A stretch of DNA of 64,000 bases from contig JACGCM010001390.1 in NCBI GenBank assembly GCA_014058105.1, positions 434,001 to 498,000 of the forward strand, in the 5' to 3' direction. The translations under genes were made by a program, and so were the position numbers. This DNA comes from Kingdonia uniflora (taxonomy: Eukaryota > Streptophyta > Magnoliopsida > Ranunculales > Circaeasteraceae). A model generated the notes under the pieces. That model was not told the origin of the DNA, ran no database searches, and worked only from the letters and a program-made list of their open reading frames with translations. Of this stretch, positions 57,118-64,000 are shown piece after piece. Every line of letters starts with the position of its first letter. Position 1 is the first letter of the stretch.

Positions 57118-59433
57118 GGGGACGGATTCGCTTACACTCAAAAACACTACACTCACGCTACACTCATTCCTCACCACACCGCTGTGTTATTTTTTAGAGG
57201 GAAAATGACCCGTCTTTTATGATGTGGCAATTGTTCTCTTTTTTCCCCTCTTATTTCTCGTCATTCTCATTCTTTTTCTTCATGTGATTTAGTTTCTCTC
57301 TCTCTCCTCATTCAAAATAATTTGAAATCGGAGCAGACTCTCTCTTACTCTCCTTCTCTCTACCTAGTGAAGAATAATGGTGGAAGTAGTAAATTGAAGA
57401 CTCTCCCTTTCTATCTTTTTTTTCAAAATGAAGCAAATAGAAGAATGTATTTAGGGGTTTGATCGATAGAGATTGTATGATTTGGTGTTGAAGAATGATT
57501 TTAGGGTTTTAATCCACACGATTCTTCGATTACTTCGTCACTAAAATTACATCTCTCTTCCTTGTGGCATATCGTCGATATGCATTGATCGGCACTTTTG
57601 AATTTCCAAGATTGTCGATTTATGTATTGATCGACAATTTTGTGAATGTAAAGATTGTCGAATCATGCATTTATCAACAAACCTTTTAAGAAAGTAAAAT
57701 TTTATGAATGGCCAAACTTGTCGATTTATGTATTAATTGACAATTTTGTGAAAATGATTTTTTTTGAATAACCAAAATTGTTGATTTATGCATCCATCGA
57801 CAATTTTGTTGACTGCCAAAATTGTCGATCAATGCATCCATCCGTTCATGAAATAATTTTTTCCTGAATGACCAAAATTGTCGATTTTTGTAGTGATCGA
57901 CAATTTTGTGGAGTGCTTTGTTGAGTGTCAAAATTGTCAAATTATGCATTGATCGATAATTTTATTGAGTGCCAAAATGTCAATTATTGATCGACAATTT
58001 TGTGCAATGATTTTTTTTTTCTGAATAACCAAAATTGTTGATTTATGCAGTGATCGACAATTTTTGTGGAGTGTTTTGTTGAGTATCAAAATTGTCGATT
58101 TATACATTGATCGACAATTTTATTGAGCACCAAAATTGTCGAATTATGCATTTATCCACAATTTTGTGAAATGATTTTTTCGTGAATGACCAAAATTTTT
58201 GATTTATGCAATGATTGACCATTTTGTGGAGTACCAAAATTGTCGACTTATACATTGATTGACAATTTTTGCATTGATTAACGCTTTTGTGGAGTGCCAA
58301 AACATCATAGAAGTTTAATGCACTGGTCGATAATAAAACATCACTGAAGTTTAACGAAGATCAATCATATATAAAGCATGAATAACAACTCCATTTATTT
58401 GATTAAAACTTACATAAGCTAAAATACATTGCCAATAAAATGGGTTACAATGAAATTGTTAGCCATCACAAAAAGTGTATTTACATTCATATAATTGTTC
58501 TTCGAGAGTAACCATTCTTCAATGAGAGTGATTGAATCCGACTAATTATTTTTCAACAAGAGTAAAAGAGTAAGAGGAAGACACGGATGACGCAGGGATC
58601 GACAACAATGCCATCTATAAATTGTCGATAAGTGTACCCATCAACAATTTCATTGTCTTTGGCCATAAAAAAAATGTCAAACATTCAAGCTATCAACAAT
58701 TGCGTAGGTCACTACTTATAAACCTGTACTATTTCAAATGTACTCCCTGCCATTCTTCGATAGACTTCAATCCAGTCCCACAAACAACTGGAATTTCAAA
58801 GTTAACCGCACCCCAACTTTATTAATGTTGTAATCTATAATTGAGTTTATGAAATTATCGATCACATATATTCAACACAAAACTAATAAACGATTTGAAA
58901 GATGCTTTTCTCAGAGAGATATAGACTTAAAAAACCATAGCATCTGTAAATTACGGTCATCTACCGAAGCAACACCACCAACCACCATCAATTATCAATA
59001 TCACAACTGGAAAAAAAACCTAAAATACAATGATAATCCCCCAAATAAAACCAACCAAATCTTTTCTTGTAAGAGAGAGCGCCTCAGTGATGTACACATA
59101 ATCACAATCAATCTTCCAAGTGACCCATCCTCCAAATCACAACATATCTGCATGAAATTAATCATCCCATAACCCAAACCATAACATTAAAGTCGTTTTA
59201 CTTGTTATTGAGATATAAATCAAGAGGGAAACACAGATCTGAGAAAATGAAAGAGAGCGAGAGGGTGAAAAATAACTGAGACACGTGAAAATAGAGGGAG
59301 GGAGACACACGTTATTACCACCTTATTACCAGTTAATACAATTGTTACCTCATTACTACATCAGCATTGAACTTCCATAGCTGTGTGGTGGGGAATGAGT
59401 GTAGCGTTTTTGAGTGTATGCAAATTCTTCCCC
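57118..59433. mobile_element. Non-autonomous Mutator-like element (MULE-2), 2.3 kb
   Basis: Left end GGGGACGGATTCGCTTACAC; right end, reverse-complemented, GGGGAAGAATTTGCATACAC. Both continue TCAAAAAC, GCTACACTCATTCC and CACCACAC; the left has a ~14-bp internal duplication (CACTACACTCA). The inverted repeats are about 60-70 bp. A perfect 9-bp duplication TAATGTTAT flanks it. No transposase or captured gene is recognisable. The end consensus is close to MULE-1, and both carry ATTGTCGA clusters, so they are probably the same family. Confidence 0.9.
57555..58340. repeat. Tandem ATTGTCGAT...ATCGACAAT hairpin array in MULE-2
   Basis: Roughly eight units of 70 to 110 bp. Each has AAAATTGTCGATTTATGCA, then TTGATCGACAATTTTGTG, so an ATTGTCGAT arm, a ~10-bp loop and the complementary ATCGACAAT arm. 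Some arms have one-base changes. Spacer phrases (GAGTGCCAAAATTG, GAATGACCAAAATTG) also repeat. Confidence 0.85.
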
Positions 59434-59442
59434 TAATGTTAT

Positions 59443-59717
59443 TATCCTAGAGTGTATTAGGCATTTTTGACAGTCAATAAATTCTTGTGGGGGTCCCAAC
59501 TTTCTTCTCAAAAGCAAAAAACAAACTTGGATAGTTGAATGCAAAAAATTAGGGTAATTGAGAAAGTTTATGTCACATGAGAATATTAGGAGTTTATGTG
59601 GTATCTGAATGCCTACAAGTTTCTTGCTTAAAAACTTAAATATATTTGGAAAAAACAACTAAATTTCTCTAATAACTATAACAAGGAAGTAGGAAAGAAA
59701 GGGATAACTCAATTTAT
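59443..59717. other. Spacer between MULE-2 and the BED-gene copy
   Basis: AT-rich, no gene seen. Confidence 0.4.
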
Positions 59718-60245
59718 AGAAGATCTGAAGCTGTCTGTGAAAATGATCAGGTAATCAGCGGTCAGGCAGGACAGGTGAGAGTTGAAGGAGATATATGTGG
59801 ATGCGTGAGATTGGGTTGGAGATCTTGGTGCTCTTGATTGGGAGGGCCTTGGTTGGACAAATGTAGCAATAACCATCTCATAATGTTGAGTATCCTACTA
59901 TGTAGTATGTACATGCTAACATACAGAAGGAATCTGCAAGAATTCCAACAACAGTATTGACAAAAGCAAAATTTGTTGATTATGGCTCTCCTTGGTATCC
60001 CGTTTTAACCTCCACAAGTCATGGAATATCCTTTATTTTATTTGATCCAATGGTTAGCAATGGCTAGATCAAGAGAAATAAATGAAATTCCTTAATTTGT
60101 GAAGGTAATCCTGGCATACTAAGCAAAGACATAAGGGTCCATTGCAAAAATGTTGTCTGTTTGTACGATCAAAACTAAAAGTTTCGCAGTGAAATTACTA
60201 AGATTATTCTATGATCCCAGTCTTCTCTCTGTAAATATTTTATTT
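59718..60245 (+). pseudogene. Decayed copy of the BED gene's last exon and 3' UTR
   Basis: 59718-59960 follows 19410-19625 closely: GATCTGAAGCTGT, AAAATGAT-AGG-AATCA-C, GAGATTGGGTTG, GCTCTTGAT, GGTTGGA-AAATGT and TATCCTACTATGTA occur in the same order. Further right, ACTAAAAGTTTCGCAGTG and TCTCTCTGTAAATATT match the 3' UTR at 19700-19860. The reading frame is broken by small deletions. No upstream BED exons are present, so only the 3' end of a paralogue or a partial duplicate remains. Confidence 0.75.
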
Positions 60246-60590
60246 CACATTTGGATTGAAGGTGGTGGTCTATAAAAGTTATTTCTAGTCTGTAATTGAA
60301 AAGCAAGATTCATATTTCTTCTTTATTATGGTAGCTTTGGAGCCTATCTGCACCAGGTTGATGACTATCGTATTTTGTATCATGTAGCTTTTAGTTGATG
60401 TAATCTTTTTACCAATATTTGTTTTATTTGCTCAAGTTAAAAATTGGTTCTTTATCTCTTGAATCAGTCTCCAAAGTACTATGTAAGCTGGAGTCAAGCC
60501 AGAAGCGCAGAACCTGGTCTTGTTTCCTGCTCCTGTTCGTACATTTTCTATTATAGCATCTACAACAGCTAAGGTTGGTAAATTTTCCCA
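60246..60590. other. Non-coding spacer
   Basis: AT-rich, no gene seen; may continue the BED-gene 3' flank. Confidence 0.4.
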
Positions 60591-60639
60591 AACCCACCCC
60601 AAAACGAATCCACCCCTATCTACCCCACAACAGTTCTAG

Positions 60640-60990
60640 ACTAAAACAAGGTAAATATCACTTACCACAGTTCAAAACTGTAGGGCAAAAACAACACCTA
60701 AGATCTAGCCACGTATCACAAATCCAACGTCTAAAAATGTCCCGCAGTTCAAAAGTGCGGGGCACGAGAACCAATTAAATGTAGCCACGTAGTTTCTTTA
60801 AATATATTAATTGCTTTATAATCAGCACACAGTTCAGAACTACGGGGCATCAATCCACCCAAAATCTACCTCCAACGTCTAAATATGCCCCGCAGTTCAG
60901 ACGTACGGGGCATGAGAACCAATTAAATGTAGCTACGTAGTTGTGTTGAATATATTAATTGGTTTATAATCTACGTGCAGTTCAGAATTG
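60640..60990. repeat. Tandem repeat with CCCCGCAGTTC...GCGGGG palindromes
   Basis: A unit of ~150 bp occurs at 60723-60850 and 60872-60990. It contains TCCAACGTCTAAA, CCCGCAGTTC, CGGGGCA, GAGAACCAATTAAATGTAGC, CACGTAGTT and AATATATTAATTG. GCCCCGCAGTTCAGACGT followed by ACGGGGC and CACAGTTCAGAACTACGGGG give short stems. An earlier partial copy lies at 60660. Confidence 0.78.
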
Positions 60991-62095
60991 CAATTGAGCT
61001 TGCCATATCATCCTTCACCTAGCTGCTGCAGATGCTCTTAACATAGGTCCCAGTTACTACAGGTGCTGCTGCAGGTACTTCCAATACTGATACCAACACT
61101 GTTCCTTGGAGCTTATGGCAGTTGAATTAGGACTTAAATTGCCTGACAATCATGCTGTAAGTAAAGTACATATAAGATATAACCAATAGTTTTACCTATA
61201 TTTTAAATGACCTTTACTGGGAGAATTTTTTTGATGGGGGCATATCTTGATGGGGTGACAATAAAAAAGTGATGACATGGCACATTCTTAGAATAAATTT
61301 TTGTACTAGGCCTAAAGTTGAAGTGTCTTATAAATTGGATTTGATATCTCATACTTCTAAAAACTACGCGATGACCCTATTTTTACATATTAGTTTCATT
61401 TAGTACCTGTGAAATTTTTATATACCAAATTTGCCCTTATTTTGTAAGAAGTAATATATTTTGCTTCCTAACCTGATGAATGGGTAAATATCATAAAAAC
61501 AAACAATAAAAGATCCAGATAAATGTGAAGATGAGTTGGGTTATTGTCTTGCATCATCACCATTCCCTCTCTCTCAACTTCATAGTTTTTTTACATAGGC
61601 AAAAAACAAGATCAAAAATGAGGGAACGAATTCGTGGACACTAAAAAATGAAATACGGTATAGACCCTAATTCTTAACCACTCATCTCTAATAGAGGAAA
61701 TGGCAATAAATAAAAGAGAGGTGAAAATGACGTGTCTCTCTCTCTCACGTGTGATTAAACTTCTCTCTCTTGCCAGATCTAATTATTTCAGATTTCTCTC
61801 TCAAAAGCAGTTTCGTTAAAACTGTCTCTCTCTAAAAATAAGTGGCAGTTTCGATCAACCTCTCTCTTAAATATGATTTTTGTAGATCGCGATCTAGAGA
61901 ATCCCCTGAAGAAATGGAGTTCAATTGAACTGGGATTGATATTACTCACAAAGTTTAGGGATTTTCAAGTTTCAGTAAGACAATCATCCTGAGATTTCCT
62001 GTATAAAGTTCAGGTTACATCAAAGAAGAGGTTGAAGATTGTGAACTGGTTATTAGATTTCTAGGTTTTAAATTAAGATTTTCTTTTTTCATTGT
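60991..62095. other. Non-coding stretch, possible third MULE-like remnant
   Basis: No gene. 61680-61860 has GAAAATGACGTGTCTCTCTC and CT-rich blocks like the subterminal zone of MULE-2 (57200-57350). No paired ends found. Confidence 0.35.
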
Positions 62096-62232
62096 ATGAA
62101 TGACAAAAATTGTCAATATATGTCGTGGTCGACATTATATGGGGTTAAATTGTTAAAAAAAATACATTTTCTATATAGATTTTTGAATACACTGTTGATC
62201 GACAATACTCAACCATTTGATTGTCGGGTATG
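62096..62232. repeat. Small ATTGTCGA-type cluster
   Basis: AAAATTGTCAATATATG, GTGGTCGACATTATATGG, GATCGACAATACTC and GATTGTCGGGTATG occur within 137 bp, the same word family as in both MULEs. It suggests a third, more decayed relative ending near here. Confidence 0.5.
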
Positions 62233-64000
62233 TTGTAGCGCCTCGCTTTTTGTTAGTCGTATACGCTTATTTTAGTGACTTTATTATGTTGCCATTTATT
62301 ATATATCTCCTAGTTGTAGTTTATCTTGATTCTTTTGAATTGAGCTGTAAGCTTAGTCAAACCTACTACTGTAACTTCCCTTCTTTTACTCTATCTCCTC
62401 CTTCCTATTCTCCTCCAACAACTCACCCTTACTATTGAGATAACAAAGTATCATCTTCCTCTTCTTCATCAGTTTAACCCAGAGTATTAGAGAGATAAGA
62501 GAATATCTATTTTAATTTATGCATTACTTTGGGGATTGTTATAAATTATTGGAGCATTGAGGGTAGGTTTTTGTTCTCTTATAATCCTCAGAATCATCGA
62601 TTCAGGCAAGTACCATTATTACTGGGCATTAACGTTGATTGATTGCTATAGTTTTCAAATACAATTTGAGTATAATTCAAGCAATTATGCCATGCTAAGT
62701 TATTATGCTCGTGTCGTATAGTTGTGATGAATGGTTTTGACCATATTACTCTTCATTATTCTTAACCTGCTGTAATCCATGAGTCTTGCCTATTTTACTT
62801 ATGATGATTTCCTAATATAGTAGGTACTGTTGGTATTGGTATAGTAATTGTAAAGTATCAATCTCTTCACAAGTTGATCTCCTTAAATAGTAGGTCCTGT
62901 TGGTATAGTAATTATAATGTACCTTTTCATAACTTGATCTTCTATACTTGTAAGGGTAGAAAGGTCGTTGAGCATTAGATCGCCAATCATATGATATAGT
63001 CTCATTGCTTATAAAGCAAGGACATATATGCCATTTTGATTGAGTGTTGGTGTTTTAAACCATTCATACATCGGAGAACTTAGAGTCATGTACACAGTAG
63101 GGATATGTTGTTAGGGTCCTTGGGTTCAATTCCCTAAATAAATGATTCGGTAACTGTTTATCAGTGTTCCACGGTTACAAGCTCCTAAAATTCTTCCCCA
63201 GTTACCTATCGGCCTTAATATTCTTTATGAATACTCCATGTGAGCATAAATCCCTAAAAGTGAAAATAAATCAGGCTTTAGACTTGTAGGTTAATACTCC
63301 TTGACAACCTTGATTCGGTGATTTTTCGTACTAATTCTTGGCTCACTAAAAAGGAATTTGCTAATCCCTAGCTCGACAATAAGGGATACACTTCTGTTAA
63401 AGACATAAGGTTGCGAGAGTATGATCTACTGAATTAAAAGTAACTCTATGTACATCATCTGTTAGTTGTCCCCCACACCTAATAACACTCAATAAATACT
63501 TATAATACCGGTTGGCGCCGACGCTTAAAAATAATATTAATAATTGTACCTCATCTCCTCAATAAGTATTGCATCATTTATACATATAGGTAAAATATTA
63601 TATCGCATAAGTATCTATTAATTACACCAGTCTGTCATGTTTAGTGACCGGTAATAATTGTGCTTGCTGATACCTTGTGAGCTATATTTTTCACATGAGG
63701 CCGAGCATAGTAGATTTTGGTTAGTGAGGCTTCGGTGATCATTTTGGGATTCTTTGAAGTTCTTTTGGATCGCTGAGCTATGTCGTAGGGTATTTATGAA
63801 ATTTTATTTAAGATTTCATAGTACAAGTATATTTCTCGTTTTTAGATTTTGTTGAGAATATTATTAATTTTATTTCATAATTAAGTTATTTCCACTACAC
63901 TTCTTTGGTGCAAGTAGATGTAGTTAATTTTTTTTGAAATATATTACATCTGTGGGGTTCATCTGTGGGATGCCCAACTTGTTAATCTTTAGGATTTACT
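62233..64000. other. Unassigned, possibly LTR-like sequence at window end
   Basis: GTTGTAGCGCCTCGCTTTTT near 62231 and the TTTATTTCATAATTAAGTTA stretch near 63870 are reminiscent of plant gypsy LTRs. No second copy, primer site or coding domain is visible in the window. A near-duplicate AGTAGGTACTGTTGGTATTG occurs at 62820 and 62891. Otherwise nothing supported. Confidence 0.3.

Noticed and set aside
57555..58340. CRISPR-like array
   Set aside because: Units vary in length and sequence, spacers are themselves repeated, and the setting is a plant MULE.

Overview
The window reads as nuclear DNA of a flowering plant, most likely a eudicot. Evidence: it is AT-rich, has GT-AG introns, carries fragments of typical plant genes (11S-globulin-type cupin, GDSL esterase, AMP1-type carboxypeptidase, PLP-homeostasis protein), and holds Ty1/copia, Ty3/gypsy, LINE, hAT and Mutator-like (MULE) elements. 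I cannot name the species. Most of the window is transposon-derived and decayed.

Layout. 0-3 kb: non-coding, with a kinase fragment and an old LTR-like remnant. 3.07-8.32 kb: a broken Ty1/copia element with both LTRs. 8.5-10.5 kb: a mevalonate-diphosphate-decarboxylase fragment, then a Harbinger-associated Myb/NAM-like pseudogene split by a 582-bp hAT-type element with an 8-bp target duplication. 11.0-11.5 kb: a MITE holding a GGGCGCCC palindrome array. 11.5-20.0 kb: the one gene that looks intact, a domesticated hAT-transposase-like protein with two BED zinc fingers. Its four coding exons join in frame to 846 codons plus a stop, despite a retroelement in one intron. 20-25 kb: non-coding with local duplications. 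25.2-26.2 kb: a LINE tail. 26.2-29.8 kb: a decayed minus-strand copia element.

30.53-39.46 kb: a structurally complete 8.9-kb MULE with ~90-bp terminal inverted repeats and a perfect 9-bp target duplication. It carries a broken multi-exon gene (plant mobile domain, coiled coil, OTU-like domain) facing a truncated FAR1-type transposase gene. 39.9-44.0 kb: remains of ordinary genes: PLPHP with an inserted GDSL exon, an unidentified gene, and a truncated cupin gene. 45.6 kb: a copia gag scrap. 47.71-53.37 kb: a Ty3/gypsy element with a 5-bp target duplication, apparently nested in an older copia. 54.5-55.0 kb: a truncated glutamate-carboxypeptidase-like exon. 56.6-57.05 kb: a second copy of the LINE tail. 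57.12-59.43 kb: a second, non-coding MULE with a 9-bp target duplication. 59.7-60.2 kb: a decayed copy of the last exon and 3' UTR of the BED gene. 60.6-64 kb: tandem repeats and unassigned sequence.

Most notable: both MULEs, and a third patch near 62.1 kb, carry clustered copies of the 8-mer ATTGTCGA and its complement TCGACAAT in non-coding DNA. In the smaller MULE these form a tandem array of short hairpins. This looks like a family-specific recognition or RNA-structure signal. Exon boundaries, frame joins and family calls were made by eye, without database searches.
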